Positions 45,751-57,727 of a stretch of 64,000 bases of DNA are shown here, in pieces. The notes below the pieces were generated by a model. It saw only the letters and a list, made by a program, of their open reading frames with translations. It was not told the DNA's origin and did not search any database. Source of the DNA: Escherichia coli (GTDB taxonomy: Bacteria > Pseudomonadota > Gammaproteobacteria > Enterobacterales > Enterobacteriaceae); contig NZ_JAATUR010000003.1 in assembly GCF_011881725.1 (NCBI RefSeq), forward strand, positions 87,859 to 151,858. Reading direction: 5' to 3'. Every line of letters begins with the position of its first letter. Position 1 is the stretch's first letter. The translations under genes were made by a program, and so were the position numbers.

Positions 45751-46703
45751 TGCGCTGCCCCAAACTTAATATTCTCGGCAATGCGTTTCGCCGTTTGCGG
45801 TGGCAGTTCACCGACAATGGTGATTTCGGCGTTATCACGCACACTGGTACTGACGGTTCTGCGTCCGGTGCGCAACATCTGATCGGTGCTCGATGGCGTA
45901 GCGCGGTTAACGTTTACCGAGAAACTGAATAATCCGTCGGAATAGAGACGTGATTCGATGGGCATGTTGTCCATCGTCGGTAGCGGGCGTCGGCTACTGG
46001 AAACTTCGCTAAAACCCTGTGGCAACCAGGTTGGCGTCCAACTGAATTTTGCTTTTTCACCTACAGGAACAGAAAGCAGCGGCGGCAAATTTGCCTTCGC
46101 CAGCGTCTGCATACTGCTGCTGATATCCTGATTGACGTTAAAAGCAATCACGCGGAATTGTTCCAGCGTTTCACCATCGCGATCAAGGAGATCAACACGC
46201 ATCGGTAATTTCGATTCTGTGTCCATCCAGACGATGTAGCTGTAGCGTGTGCCATCACGGGCTACTACGCGAATTACCTCACATAAGCGGTCAGCAATAC
46301 GCGTGCGCCCCACGGAGATAAAGTCGTAGTAAGGAGAAAGGCGTTTGAAATCGGTGTAGATAAGCGATGGCAGAGAATCAACAATGTAATCGCCATTAAG
46401 AGTGAACGGTTCAAGGCCCGGTTCAAAGTAGCTGATTTCATTGCCGCGCTGTACCACTTCCCGGCGCGGGCCATCCATTTGCAACAATTGAGCAAGAGGG
46501 CGGTTATCGAGGCGTGCATGTCGATAACGCAGAGACTCAACACCCTGTTTATTGATGCTGATAAATGACAGCTCGTAATTCAGTGACTGACTGGCCAGGT
46601 TCATCTGCTGTAATAACGCCCCGGACGCGGGAGTGGCCGAGGCGTTAGCAGAGAATAACAGGCTACCTGTCACTAATGACATGGCAAACCAAAGTTGCTT
46701 CAT
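45747..46703 (-). CDS. rseB: periplasmic sigma-E negative regulator RseB
   Basis: 318 residues with a signal peptide (MKQLWFAMSLVTGSLLFSAN, cleavage after ASA near 23), then the two-domain RseB fold with a LolA/LolB-like N-terminal part. It binds the periplasmic domain of RseA and shields it from DegS until it senses lipopolysaccharide intermediates. Start and rseA stop share a base (46703). The operon order rpoE-rseA-rseB-rseC is intact. Confidence 0.97.
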   Translation of the reverse strand: MKQLWFAMSLVTGSLLFSANASATPASGALLQQMNLASQSLNYELSFISINKQGVESLRYRHARLDNRPLAQLLQMDGPRREVVQRGNEISYFEPGLEPFTLNGDYIVDSLPSLIYTDFKRLSPYYDFISVGRTRIADRLCEVIRVVARDGTRYSYIVWMDTESKLPMRVDLLDRDGETLEQFRVIAFNVNQDISSSMQTLAKANLPPLLSVPVGEKAKFSWTPTWLPQGFSEVSSSRRPLPTMDNMPIESRLYSDGLFSFSVNVNRATPSSTDQMLRTGRRTVSTSVRDNAEITIVGELPPQTAKRIAENIKFGAAQ

Positions 46704-47353
46704 TACTGCGATTGCGTTCCTAAAGTTTGAATTCCTGGCACCTGTACAGCGGCTTGCTGTGTTTGGGCCTGCTCAAACTGAAGCTGTTCAGAGTGGAGTC
46801 GGCGTTGCAGTTCGTAATCCTGCAACATTGCATTAATGCGACGACGCTGCTCCTGTACCTGCTGCTGTTGACCATTATTTGCGGTCGCTTCAGAAGGTAC
46901 TCCCAGACTTACCGGGCTGGCTTTACCCATCATCGGCAGTGTATTAAATACCGGTGTTTCGGGCTGCTGGGACGTTTCAGATTGTCCATTATAGTGCTGG
47001 ACGCCAACGATAACTGCAAGCGATACGCATGCTGCTACGCCCATTTGGGTAAGCTGTGCTGCCCACGGACGTACTTTCTGCCAGAATGGCATTTTCTGCC
47101 ATTGATGCGGCGCAGGCTGGGCCTCTGGGATCAATGTCGCCGGTTGACGTACTGGCTCTTCTTCAATGGCGGCCATCACGCGTGATGAGATATCGAAATG
47201 AAGCACCTCGGGAGTATCACCCCGCATAGAATCACGGATTAAGTGATAGCTTTCCCAGGTTTTCTGCATTTCCGGGTTTTGAGCCAGTTCGTTAAGCAGC
47301 TCACTATCCAGCGTTTCGCCATCCATTAAAGCGGAAAGTTGTTCTTTCTGCAT
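46703..47353 (-). CDS. rseA: anti-sigma-E factor RseA
   Basis: 216 residues from MQKEQLSALMDGETLDSELL; the 12-codon extension upstream is not used. A cytoplasmic sigma-E-binding domain (1-~90), one membrane helix (about 101-120) and a Gln-rich periplasmic domain. The DegS cleavage point Val148-Ser149 is present (KASPVSLG). It holds sigma-E inactive until regulated proteolysis by DegS, RseP and ClpXP. It lies 32 bases downstream of rpoE. Confidence 0.97.
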   Translation of the reverse strand: MQKEQLSALMDGETLDSELLNELAQNPEMQKTWESYHLIRDSMRGDTPEVLHFDISSRVMAAIEEEPVRQPATLIPEAQPAPHQWQKMPFWQKVRPWAAQLTQMGVAACVSLAVIVGVQHYNGQSETSQQPETPVFNTLPMMGKASPVSLGVPSEATANNGQQQQVQEQRRRINAMLQDYELQRRLHSEQLQFEQAQTQQAAVQVPGIQTLGTQSQ

Positions 47354-47385
47354 GCCTAATACCCTTATCCAGTATCCCGCTATCG

Positions 47386-47961
47386 TCAACGCCTGATAAG
47401 CGGTTGAACTTTGTTATCAATAGCTTCCCTCGCTCGGAAGATACGTGAACGCACCGTACCTACCGGACAATCCATGATAGCGGCTATCTCTTCATAGCTC
47501 AGGCCATCCAGCTCCCGCAAGGTTATTGCCATGCGTAAATCTTCCGGGAGGGACTCAATAGTTCGGAAAACTATCTGTCTCAGTTCTTCTGACAACATTA
47601 AGTTCTCAGGGTTCGAAATTTCTTTCAACGCGCCGCCACTTTCGAAGTTTTCAGCTTCAATGGCATCCACATCACTTGAAGGTGGACGACGCCCCTGAGC
47701 AACCAGGTAATTTTTCGCTGTATTAACAGCGATCCGATACAGCCATGTATAAAAAGCGCTATCTCCCCGGAACGAATCCAGCGCACGATAGGCTTTAATA
47801 AAAGCTTCTTGTACCACATCGGGAACATCACCCGACGGTACATAGCGGGAAACCAGGCTCGCCACTTTATGCTGATAGCGCACTACCAGTAAGTTAAAGG
47901 CTTTCTGATCTCCCTTCTGGACCCGTTCAACCAGGACCTGGTCCGTTAACTGCTCGCTCAT
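47386..47961 (-). CDS. rpoE: RNA polymerase sigma factor sigma-E
   Basis: 191 residues from MSEQLTDQVLVERVQKGDQK. ECF sigma factor with region 2 (DVVQEAFIKAYRAL, FYTWLYRIAVNTAKNYL) and region 4 (LRELDGLSYEEIAAIMDCPV, GTVRSRIFRARE). Directs transcription of envelope-stress genes. It is autoregulated through the sigma-E promoter at 48044-48071. Its ATG overlaps the TGA of the leader ORF rseD (ATGA), so its translation is tied to rseD. Confidence 0.98.
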   Translation of the reverse strand: MSEQLTDQVLVERVQKGDQKAFNLLVVRYQHKVASLVSRYVPSGDVPDVVQEAFIKAYRALDSFRGDSAFYTWLYRIAVNTAKNYLVAQGRRPPSSDVDAIEAENFESGGALKEISNPENLMLSEELRQIVFRTIESLPEDLRMAITLRELDGLSYEEIAAIMDCPVGTVRSRIFRAREAIDNKVQPLIRR

Positions 47962-48113
47962 CCGAGGTAAAGTCTCCCCAAACCAAATTTCCACGCGCTA
48001 TCGAAACGCCACTCCATTAGCTGCAATTTGAGCAAGCAAGGGGTTAGAGTGTCTCGTTTTTGTAAAGTTCCGTAACGCATCTGTTTTTGTTTGTCATGCT
48101 GTAGACGGATCAT
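47958..48113 (-). CDS. rseD: rpoE leader peptide RseD
   Basis: 51 codons reading MIRLQHDKQKQMRYGTLQKR and ending WKFGLGRLYLG, TGA. The stop overlaps the rpoE start by 4 bases. I recognise the length and position as rseD, the leader ORF through which rpoE translation is coupled and CsrA represses. The sigma-E promoter starts transcription inside this ORF, so sigma-E-driven transcripts would lack its ATG and could use only internal starts such as the ATG 30 codons from the 3' end of the reading (MEWRFDSAWKFG). Confidence 0.85.
   Translation of the reverse strand: MIRLQHDKQKQMRYGTLQKRDTLTPCLLKLQLMEWRFDSAWKFGLGRLYLG
48044..48071 (-). promoter_or_regulatory. sigma-E-dependent rpoE promoter
   Basis: The minus strand has GGAACTT (48065-48071), 16 bases, then TCTAA (48044-48048), an excellent match to the sigma-E consensus (GGAACTT-N16-TCTRA). 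Transcription should start near 48037, about 75 bases before rpoE. It gives positive autoregulation. Confidence 0.93.
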
Positions 48114-48344
48114 TATCTATCATTATAAGTCTACAGAATCTGAACATCGCATTATCTGTGTAGAAATGCCCATTTAACTGCCTGAAGAGTACCCCAACGG
48201 CCTTTTTATTTCATCACCTAATCCTCCGCCAGCAAGTAACTTCTCTTTTTCTTGCTATCCTGGATCAGCCTGTTTAGCCACTGTAACAAAAATTAAAATA
48301 GCAGGTGTTTAATTACACAACATGATGCTATGCTGACCAAACAG

Positions 48345-50711
<2,367 letters not shown>

Positions 50712-50842
50712 GTAAATAAAACCTTGCTGGAAAAACGGCGATATCACCGGGTAAGAACAATACCTGAGAAGCGATATCCATACAAACAGATGAAGATTGC
50801 AGCCGTAACGTCTATAATCAGCGCCCCACACAGAGGTAGAAC

Positions 50843-52177
50843 ATGACTGTAACGACTTTTTCCGAACTTGAACTCGACGAAAGCCTGCTGGAAGCCCTCC
50901 AGGATAAAGGTTTCACTCGCCCGACCGCCATTCAGGCTGCCGCCATTCCGCCTGCGCTCGATGGCCGTGATGTACTCGGTTCTGCGCCGACAGGCACCGG
51001 TAAAACGGCGGCGTATCTGCTGCCAGCGTTGCAGCACCTGCTCGATTTCCCACGTAAGAAATCCGGTCCGCCGCGTATTTTGATCCTTACCCCGACTCGC
51101 GAACTGGCGATGCAGGTGGCCGATCATGCCCGCGAACTGGCGAAACATACGCATCTGGATATCGCCACCATCACCGGCGGCGTGGCCTATATGAACCACG
51201 CGGAAGTGTTCAGCGAAAACCAGGACATCGTGGTCGCCACGACTGGGCGTCTGCTGCAATATATAAAAGAAGAGAACTTCGATTGCCGCGCAGTTGAAAC
51301 GCTGATCCTCGACGAAGCAGATCGTATGCTCGATATGGGCTTTGCTCAGGATATCGAACATATTGCTGGCGAAACACGCTGGCGTAAACAGACCCTGCTC
51401 TTCTCCGCAACGCTGGAAGGCGATGCCATTCAGGATTTTGCTGAACGTCTGCTGGAAGATCCGGTGGAGGTTTCTGCGAATCCGTCCACCCGTGAGCGCA
51501 AAAAGATCCACCAGTGGTATTACCGCGCCGATGATCTTGAGCATAAAACCGCATTACTGGTGCATCTGTTAAAACAACCGGAAGCGACCCGCTCAATTGT
51601 ATTTGTGCGTAAGCGTGAGCGTGTGCATGAGTTGGCAAACTGGCTGCGCGAAGCGGGCATCAACAACTGCTATCTCGAAGGTGAGATGGTACAAGGCAAG
51701 CGTAACGAAGCGATCAAGCGTCTGACCGAAGGTCGCGTTAACGTACTGGTTGCCACCGATGTTGCCGCGCGCGGTATCGACATTCCGGATGTCAGCCATG
51801 TCTTTAACTTCGATATGCCACGCAGTGGCGATACTTATTTACACCGTATCGGACGTACTGCTCGCGCTGGTCGTAAGGGAACCGCGATTTCACTGGTTGA
51901 AGCTCATGACCATCTGCTGCTGGGCAAGGTAGGCCGTTATATTGAAGAGCCAATTAAAGCTCGCGTAATTGATGAGTTACGCCCGAAAACGCGTGCGCCA
52001 AGTGAGAAGCAGACCGGCAAGCCATCGAAGAAAGTACTGGCAAAACGCGCCGAGAAGAAAAAGGCTAAAGAGAAAGAGAAGCCACGGGTGAAAAAACGCC
52101 ATCGCGATACCAAAAATATTGGTAAGCGACGCAAACCAAGCGGAATAGGCGTGCCACCGCAAACGACAGAAGAGTAA
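50843..52177 (+). CDS. srmB: DEAD-box RNA helicase SrmB
   Basis: 444 residues. Motif I APTGTGKT (48-55), Ia [42 protein letters not shown] and [15 protein letters not shown] are all intact. The C-terminal ~60 residues are Lys/Arg-rich and probably bind RNA. It acts early in 50S subunit assembly with L4 and L24. AGAGGTAG precedes the ATG. A strong terminator follows. Confidence 0.98.
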   Translation: MTVTTFSELELDESLLEALQDKGFTRPTAIQAAAIPPALDGRDVLGSAPTGTGKTAAYLLPALQHLLDFPRKKSGPPRILILTPTRELAMQVADHARELAKHTHLDIATITGGVAYMNHAEVFSENQDIVVATTGRLLQYIKEENFDCRAVETLILDEADRMLDMGFAQDIEHIAGETRWRKQTLLFSATLEGDAIQDFAERLLEDPVEVSANPSTRERKKIHQWYYRADDLEHKTALLVHLLKQPEATRSIVFVRKRERVHELANWLREAGINNCYLEGEMVQGKRNEAIKRLTEGRVNVLVATDVAARGIDIPDVSHVFNFDMPRSGDTYLHRIGRTARAGRKGTAISLVEAHDHLLLGKVGRYIEEPIKARVIDELRPKTRAPSEKQTGKPSKKVLAKRAEKKKAKEKEKPRVKKRHRDTKNIGKRRKPSGIGVPPQTTEE

Positions 52178-52181
52178 TCTC

Positions 52182-52205
52182 AATGCCGGGTTTAAACCCG
52201 GCATT
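52182..52205 (+). terminator. srmB terminator
   Basis: AATGCCGGGTTTAAACCCGGCATT is a perfect 24-base palindrome (only arms AATGCCGGGT/ACCCGGCATT matter), followed by GTTTTTAT. It sits just before the 3' end of convergent yfiE. Confidence 0.85.
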
Positions 52206-52209
52206 GTTT

Positions 52210-53091
52210 TTATCCCGGCAAAAAACACTCTTCAACACACTGAATAAAAGTATGCATCGCCGGGCTAACCGCTTTTCCGGCATGGTGTGCGCACATTGCG
52301 GTAATGGTCTGCGACTGTTCGCCGAAGGGCAATTCAATTAATTCACCGCTTTCAAGCTCTTTTGCCACCGCAAAGCGCGGCAAATAGCTGACACCGATGT
52401 TTGCCGCGACACAGCGCTTGATGCTTTCAATGCTTATAAGCTCAATGGTGTTTTCCACTGTGACCCGCCGCTGACGTAACGTACTTTCAAAAATCTGCCG
52501 GAAAACACATTGCGGTTCGTTGATAATAAAGCTACAGGCGTTATGTCTTCCCGGCTCAGTAAAATCAACATATGCAATTTGCGGTGAAGCCACCAGCACC
52601 AGCGATTGTTCACCCAACTCACGTCTGTTCAGAGCATCATCATTTCCTACGCGATAAAAGACGCCAACATCGGCCTCATCATTCAGTAGTGCATCACGGA
52701 TCACATAACAGTTCAGCGACTGCAACGATAACCGCACTTTTGGCGCTCGTTGTCGAAAACGCTGCAACACCTGCGGCATTCGGTAAGAGAGTAACGTTTC
52801 GCCCGAAACAACGCGCAGTTCCCCGTCAGGATCAGACTCTTTTTTAGCTGCTTCGCGAAGCGTTTGCATTACTCTGGTGAGTTCATAAATGTGCGGCAGC
52901 AGTTTTTTCCCTTCACGAGTGAGGCACATGCGTCGGCCAATTTTCTCAAACAACTGGACCGAGAACTCCTGTTCAAGCTGCTGAATATGAAAGGTAACAG
53001 TTGATTGTGTGCAGCACAGTTTTTGCGAAGCTCGCAGGAACGATCCCTCTTCCACCACGGTTTTTAGGGTAATAAAACGGCGCAGATCCAT
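52210..53091 (-). CDS. yfiE: LysR-family regulator YfiE
   Basis: 293 residues. The N-terminal winged helix-turn-helix (~1-60: SFLRASQKLCCTQSTVTFHI) and a LysR substrate domain. It is divergent from eamB, the cysteine/O-acetylserine exporter, with 102 bases between starts, so control of eamB is the natural hypothesis. Target and inducer are not established by the sequence. Confidence 0.92.
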   Translation of the reverse strand: MDLRRFITLKTVVEEGSFLRASQKLCCTQSTVTFHIQQLEQEFSVQLFEKIGRRMCLTREGKKLLPHIYELTRVMQTLREAAKKESDPDGELRVVSGETLLSYRMPQVLQRFRQRAPKVRLSLQSLNCYVIRDALLNDEADVGVFYRVGNDDALNRRELGEQSLVLVASPQIAYVDFTEPGRHNACSFIINEPQCVFRQIFESTLRQRRVTVENTIELISIESIKRCVAANIGVSYLPRFAVAKELESGELIELPFGEQSQTITAMCAHHAGKAVSPAMHTFIQCVEECFLPG

Positions 53092-53193
53092 AATTTCAAA
53101 CCTATCGAAAACATCGAATTTAAAATGTGAAAATATTCATTTTTTTAAATATTTGGTGTCAGGTACTGTCTACCAAAACAGAGGAGATAACAA

Positions 53194-53781
53194 GTGACAC
53201 CGACGCTTTTAAGTGCTTTTTGGACCTACACCCTGATTACTGCCCTGACGCCAGGACCGAACAATATTCTCGCACTTAGCTCTGCTACATCGCATGGGTT
53301 TCGTCAGAGTACCCGCGTACTGGCAGGAATGAGTCTGGGTTTTTTGATTGTCATGCTGCTGTGTGCGGGAATTTCGTTTTCTCTGGCAGTTATCGACCCA
53401 GCAGCCGTACATTTGTTGAGTTGGGCGGGTGCGGCATACATTGTCTGGCTGGCGTGGAAAATCGCCACCAGCTCAACAAAGGAAGACGGCCTTCATGCAA
53501 AACCGATCAGCTTTTGGGCAAGCTTTGCGCTACAGTTTGTGAACGTCAAAATCATTTTGTACGGCATTACGGCACTGTCGACGTTTGTCCTGCCGCAAAC
53601 GCAGGCGTTAAGCTGGGTAGTTGGTGTAAGCGTTTTGCTGGCGATGATTGGGACGTTTGGCAATGTATGCTGGGCGCTGGCGGGGCATCTGTTTCAGCGA
53701 TTATTTCACCAGTATGGTCGCCAGTTAAATATCGTGCTGGCGCTGCTGCTGGTCTATTGTGCGGTACGCATTTTCTATTAA
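53194..53781 (+). CDS. eamB: cysteine / O-acetylserine exporter EamB
   Basis: 195 residues with about six hydrophobic segments, LysE/RhtB family. The family signature TALTPGPNNILALSSATSHG lies at 17-36. It exports cysteine and O-acetylserine across the inner membrane. AGAGGAG precedes the start, which is a GTG (53194). It is divergent from yfiE and convergent with grcA. Confidence 0.93.
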   Translation: MTPTLLSAFWTYTLITALTPGPNNILALSSATSHGFRQSTRVLAGMSLGFLIVMLLCAGISFSLAVIDPAAVHLLSWAGAAYIVWLAWKIATSSTKEDGLHAKPISFWASFALQFVNVKIILYGITALSTFVLPQTQALSWVVGVSVLLAMIGTFGNVCWALAGHLFQRLFHQYGRQLNIVLALLLVYCAVRIFY

Positions 53782-53790
53782 TGAAAAAAA

Positions 53791-53816
53791 AGCGGAAGAG
53801 GTCGCCCTCTTCCGCT
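53791..53816 (-). terminator. terminator between eamB and grcA
   Basis: AGCGGAAGAG and CTCTTCCGCT form a perfect 10-bp stem. On the minus strand it is followed by eight T residues, a strong terminator for grcA 22 bases after its stop. On the plus strand the tail is weak. Confidence 0.85.
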
Positions 53817-53838
53817 TCTGAAATATCTGACTTAAGCC

Positions 53839-54222
53839 TTACAGGCTTTCAGTAAAGGTACGAGCGATAACGTCGCGCTGCTGTTCCGGAGTCAGAGAGT
53901 TAAAGCGAACTGCATAACCGGATACACGGATGGTCAGCTGCGGATATTTTTCCGGATGCTTAACTGCATCTTCCAGAGTTTCACGACGCAGAACGTTTAC
54001 GTTCAGGTGTTGACCACCTTCAACGCGAACTTCTGGTTTCACTTCTACTGGAACTTCACGGTATTCAATGTCACCCAGTTTGCTTACTGCAACCACTTCG
54101 TCTTCTGCAAAACCTGCTTTCGCAACGATGCAACGCGCTTCGCCTTTTTCGCTGTCCAGCAGCCAGAAAGAATTCAGCAGATCGTCATTAGCGGCTTTAG
54201 TAATCTGGATACCTGTAATCAT
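53839..54222 (-). CDS. grcA: autonomous glycyl radical cofactor GrcA
   Basis: 127 residues from [20 protein letters not shown]. It mimics the C-terminus of pyruvate formate-lyase. The radical glycine lies in [10 protein letters not shown] (Gly102 by family numbering). It replaces the damaged C-terminal part of PflB after oxygen exposure and restores formate production. Upstream are two FNR sites and a PdhR-type box, matching strong anaerobic and acid induction. Codon use suggests high expression. Confidence 0.97.
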
Positions 54223-54272
54223 GTGATGCCTCCCCGGCAAAATTTATTTGATTTGATCAGCCTGTCGCGGCC

Positions 54273-54397
54273 AATTGGTAAAACCATTGTTGCTTGAGTG
54301 TATATATACTCCTCAAACACCCTTGATTCTTTGATTTAAATCAATAAAAACCACACATCAAGTGTGGTTGCAATTGGATTTTATTGTTTTACATCAA
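54273..54397 (-). promoter_or_regulatory. grcA control region: PdhR box and tandem FNR sites
   Basis: TTGATTTAAATCAA (54331-54344) is a perfect FNR site and TTGTTTTACATCAA (54384-54397) a near match centred 53 bases further upstream. TATATA around 54301-54308 fits the -10. AATTGGTAAAACCATT (54273-54288) fits the PdhR motif just downstream of the likely start. Spacing equals the known -40.5/-93.5 FNR arrangement of this gene. Confidence 0.85.
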
Positions 54398-54526
54398 CTT
54401 ATGCGGGTGTGAAATTTTACCAAATTACATTTTTTTTAGGTGTTTTTGGCTAAAAAACGAGCTTGATTTTGTTCTGTAGAAAGAAGCAGTTAAGCTAGGC
54501 GGATTGAAGATTCGCAGGAGAGCGAG

Positions 54527-55216
54527 ATGGCTAACGAATTAACCTGGCATGACGTGCTGGCTGAAGAGAAGCAGCAACCCTATTTTCTTAATACCCTTCA
54601 GACCGTCGCCAGCGAGCGGCAGTCTGGCATCACTATCTATCCGCCACAAAAAGATGTCTTTAACGCCTTTCGTTTTACCGAGTTGGGCGACGTCAAAGTC
54701 GTGATTCTCGGCCAGGACCCTTATCACGGTCCCGGACAAGCGCACGGTCTGGCGTTTTCCGTTCGCCCCGGCATTGCGACACCACCTTCACTGCTGAATA
54801 TGTATAAAGAGCTGGAAAATACCATTCCAGGATTTATTCGCCCAACTCATGGCTATCTTGAAAGCTGGGCACGTCAGGGGGTCCTGCTGCTCAATACCGT
54901 ATTGACTGTACGTGCAGGCCAGGCGCATTCCCACGCCAGCCTCGGTTGGGAGACGTTTACTGATAAAGTCATTAGTCTGATTAATCAGCATCGCGAAGGC
55001 GTGGTGTTTTTGTTGTGGGGATCCCATGCGCAAAAGAAAGGGGCAATTATAGATAAGCAACGCCATCATGTACTGAAAGCACCGCATCCGTCACCGCTTT
55101 CGGCACATCGAGGATTCTTTGGCTGCAACCATTTTGTGCTGGCAAATCAGTGGCTGGAACAACGTGGCGAGAAACCGATTAACTGGATGCCAGTATTACC
55201 GGCAGAGAGTGAGTAA
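54527..55216 (+). CDS. ung: uracil-DNA glycosylase
   Basis: 229 residues, the family length. The water-activating loop [17 protein letters not shown] has Asp64 and Tyr66, and the leucine loop [10 protein letters not shown] carries the catalytic His (187 by family numbering). It removes uracil from DNA after cytosine deamination or dUTP incorporation. GGAGAG precedes the ATG. It is divergent from grcA with a 304-base gap whose left half holds the grcA regulatory sites; in 54400-54526 I see nothing beyond the ung ribosome site. Confidence 0.98.
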   Translation: MANELTWHDVLAEEKQQPYFLNTLQTVASERQSGITIYPPQKDVFNAFRFTELGDVKVVILGQDPYHGPGQAHGLAFSVRPGIATPPSLLNMYKELENTIPGFIRPTHGYLESWARQGVLLLNTVLTVRAGQAHSHASLGWETFTDKVISLINQHREGVVFLLWGSHAQKKGAIIDKQRHHVLKAPHPSPLSAHRGFFGCNHFVLANQWLEQRGEKPINWMPVLPAESE

Positions 55217-55230
55217 ATTAGTGGAAATGG

Positions 55231-55256
55231 GCCGGATGGCAGAACTGCCACCCGGC
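55231..55256. terminator. hairpin between convergent ung and yfiF
   Basis: GCCGG-A-TGGCA and TGCCA-C-CCGGC form an 11-position stem with one mismatch, lying between the two stop codons. U-tracts are weak on both sides. Probably a bidirectional terminator. Confidence 0.5.
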
Positions 55257-55263
55257 TGATTTA

Positions 55264-56301
55264 TCAGGCTTTATTCTGACGCCACCATTCACCAAGCAGA
55301 ACGCCGGTTGCGACAGAGATATTCAGTCCGGCAACGTTGCCAGTACCGTCAATCTTCACGCGCAAATCGTTCGGATCGCGTGCGGCATCCGGTAACCCTT
55401 CATATTCCTGCCCCAGCACCAGCACCATTTTTTCTGGCAAACTGGTTTTGAACAGCGGTTTGCCCTGTTCGCTGGAAGTGGTCACCACGGTGTAACCCGC
55501 CTGACGGAAATCATCCAGCACGTTAACAATATTGTCGCCAGTAATCGGCTGAACATGCTCTGCGCCGCCTTCTGCGGTTCGGATAGCCGCCCCCGACTCC
55601 AGCAGTGCCGCATCCTGCACCACAACGCCTTTCACGCCAAAGTGCGCGCAGCTACGCATCATGCCACCCAGGTTATGCGGGTTAGATTCGTTTTCCAGCG
55701 CCAGTACACAATCCTGCGCACCTGCCTGGCTTACCCACTGCTGCACGGTTGTGCCGTTACGCTTTTTGATCAGGAAGCAAACGCCACCGTGATGTTCCGT
55801 ACCTGACGCTTTTGTCAGTTCGGCTTCATCCACCACATGGTACGCTTTGCGGTTTGCTGCCATCCAGCGCAATGCTTCTTTAAAACGTGGCGTTACGCTC
55901 TGGATAAACCAGGCGCGAACAATTGCTTCCGGACGGCTCTGGAACAGTGCCTGACAGGCATTTTCGCCGTAGACGCGGGTTTCTTCCGCACGCTGACGAC
56001 GCAATACTTCCGGATCAATAAAACTTTTACCACTGATGCCACCGTGATCGGCCTTTTCCGGCGTCTCATCACCCGGCGCGCGGGAAACCGTGCGCCACGG
56101 CGACTCTTCCCACTTGCGGTCACGAGGCTGACTCTGTTTGTCATCGCGGGCGGGGCGACGGCCACCGTCGGCACGAGATTTTCCTGGTCGTCCGCCCCCT
56201 TTCCCGGTACGCGGGTTGTGGGTACGTTTATCAGAATCATCATCACTGCGGACATACATCACTTTGACCTTGCCGCTTTTGCTTTTCATTTCATCGTTCA
56301 T
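55264..56301 (-). CDS. yfiF: SPOUT-family RNA methyltransferase-like protein YfiF
   Basis: 345 residues from [20 protein letters not shown]. The first ~90 residues are low-complexity and basic (Arg, Lys, Gly, Asp), likely disordered and RNA-binding. A SpoU substrate-binding domain follows, then the SPOUT catalytic domain with [27 protein letters not shown] and [10 protein letters not shown]. By family it 2'-O-methylates ribose in tRNA or rRNA, but the target is unproven as far as I know. It is divergent from trxC. Confidence 0.92.
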   Translation of the reverse strand: MNDEMKSKSGKVKVMYVRSDDDSDKRTHNPRTGKGGGRPGKSRADGGRRPARDDKQSQPRDRKWEESPWRTVSRAPGDETPEKADHGGISGKSFIDPEVLRRQRAEETRVYGENACQALFQSRPEAIVRAWFIQSVTPRFKEALRWMAANRKAYHVVDEAELTKASGTEHHGGVCFLIKKRNGTTVQQWVSQAGAQDCVLALENESNPHNLGGMMRSCAHFGVKGVVVQDAALLESGAAIRTAEGGAEHVQPITGDNIVNVLDDFRQAGYTVVTTSSEQGKPLFKTSLPEKMVLVLGQEYEGLPDAARDPNDLRVKIDGTGNVAGLNISVATGVLLGEWWRQNKA

Positions 56302-56507
56302 GCTTTTCTCCACCAGCGCTGCGCGAAGCGCGCAGATTACCCGAAGTGCGCGCGGTTCGCCATGATTTCGTTCCAAAGCCTGTGACTATCATACCTATTG
56401 AATAAAACAGATTGTTGTCTGGAACAATGCCCTCGATAATATGTAACATAATAGAAACATACCGGTGTCGTTACCGATAAGTCTCCTTACTCATCCCGAG
56501 GTTAGAT

Positions 56508-56927
56508 ATGAATACCGTTTGTACCCATTGTCAGGCCATCAATCGCATTCCCGACGATCGGATCGAAGATGCGGCAAAATGCGGACGCTGCGGTCACAAC
56601 CTGTTTGACGGAGAGGTGATTAATGCGACCAGTGAAACGCTCGACAAATTTCTGAAAGACGATCTGCCTGTGGTGATCGACTTCTGGGCACCGTGGTGCG
56701 GCCCCTGCCGTAATTTCGCACCGATTTTTGAAGATGTTGCGCAAGAGCGTAGCGGTAAAGTGCGCTTTGTGAAAGTGAATACCGAAGCCGAACGCGAATT
56801 AAGCAGCCGTTTTGGTATTCGCAGTATTCCGACGATCATGATTTTCAAAAACGGCCAGGTTGTCGACATGCTTAATGGCGCAGTACCGAAAGCACCTTTC
56901 GATAGCTGGCTGAACGAATCGCTTTAA
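56508..56927 (+). CDS. trxC: thioredoxin 2
   Basis: 139 residues. An N-terminal zinc-binding extension has Cys5, Cys8, Cys25 and Cys28 (CTHC, CGRC), then a thioredoxin fold with WCGPC (63-67). It reduces protein disulfides and is induced by peroxide through OxyR. I could not find a fully convincing OxyR motif in 56302-56507, only a partial one near 56384-56420. A terminator follows. Confidence 0.97.
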   Translation: MNTVCTHCQAINRIPDDRIEDAAKCGRCGHNLFDGEVINATSETLDKFLKDDLPVVIDFWAPWCGPCRNFAPIFEDVAQERSGKVRFVKVNTEAERELSSRFGIRSIPTIMIFKNGQVVDMLNGAVPKAPFDSWLNESL

Positions 56928-56934
56928 TCTTGTC

Positions 56935-56958
56935 GGGGCGCATCTTGTGCCCCGTTTT
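56935..56958 (+). terminator. trxC terminator
   Basis: GGGGCGCA-TCT-TGTGCCCC (one G-U pair) followed by GTTTTCT, eight bases after the trxC stop. Confidence 0.8.
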
Positions 56959-56997
56959 CTCCTCTGCGACAATGGCGTTTTTTCGACGCTCTCTCTC

Positions 56998-57696
56998 ATG
57001 ACCGAAAACGCTGTTCTCCAGTTACGCGCCGAGCGTATTGCGCGCGCAACGCGTCCTTTTCTTGCCCGTGGTAATCGCGTTCGTCGCTGCCAACGCTGCC
57101 TTTTGCCAGAGAAATTATGTCTCTGTTCGACAATTACCCCAGCGGAAGCAAAAAGTCGCTTCTGTTTGCTGATGTTCGACACCGAGCCAATGAAACCCAG
57201 CAATACCGGGCGTCTGATTGCCGATATCTTGCCGAATACCGTCGCGTTTCAATGGTCACGCACCGAACCATCGCAAGAACTGCTGGATCTGGTACAGAAT
57301 CCGGAATTTCAGCCAATGGTGGTTTTTCCCGCATCGTATGCTGATGAACAACGGGAAGTCATCTTTACGCCGCCTTCCGGTAAACCACCGCTGTTTATTA
57401 TGCTCGATGGCACCTGGCCGGAAGCACGCAAGATGTTTCGTAAAAGTCCGTATCTGGATAATCTTCCCGTCATTTCCGTCGATCTTTCCCGGCTTTCTGC
57501 CTATCGCCTGCGTGAAGCCCAGGCTGAAGGTCAATATTGTACCGCTGAAGTAGCCATCGCACTGTTAGATATGGCGGGCGATACCGAAGCGGCAACGGGC
57601 TTAAGCGCGCATTTCACCCGCTTTAAAACGCGTTATCTGGCAGGAAAAACGCAACATCTGGGTAGCATCACAGCAGAACAGTTAGAAAGCGTTTAA
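56998..57696 (+). CDS. tapT: tRNA-uridine aminocarboxypropyltransferase (DTW family)
   Basis: 232 residues from MTENAVLQLRAERIARATRP; the 17-codon extension upstream starts inside the trxC terminator. A cysteine group CQRCLLPEKLCLC near residues 31-43 may bind zinc. The DTW-domain motif DGTWPEARKMFRKS is intact. Members form acp3U at position 47 of tRNAs using the aminocarboxypropyl group of SAM. patZ follows after 31 bases in the same direction. Confidence 0.93.
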   Translation: MTENAVLQLRAERIARATRPFLARGNRVRRCQRCLLPEKLCLCSTITPAEAKSRFCLLMFDTEPMKPSNTGRLIADILPNTVAFQWSRTEPSQELLDLVQNPEFQPMVVFPASYADEQREVIFTPPSGKPPLFIMLDGTWPEARKMFRKSPYLDNLPVISVDLSRLSAYRLREAQAEGQYCTAEVAIALLDMAGDTEAATGLSAHFTRFKTRYLAGKTQHLGSITAEQLESV

Positions 57697-57727
57697 AATC
57701 ATTCGGTCACTTCTGCGGGAGACCGGT

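Noticed and set aside
56384..56420. Possible OxyR site upstream of trxC
   Set aside because: The first half fits the spaced tetranucleotide motif partly (CTAT at 56395-56398), but the second half does not. Too weak to list, although OxyR control of trxC is known.
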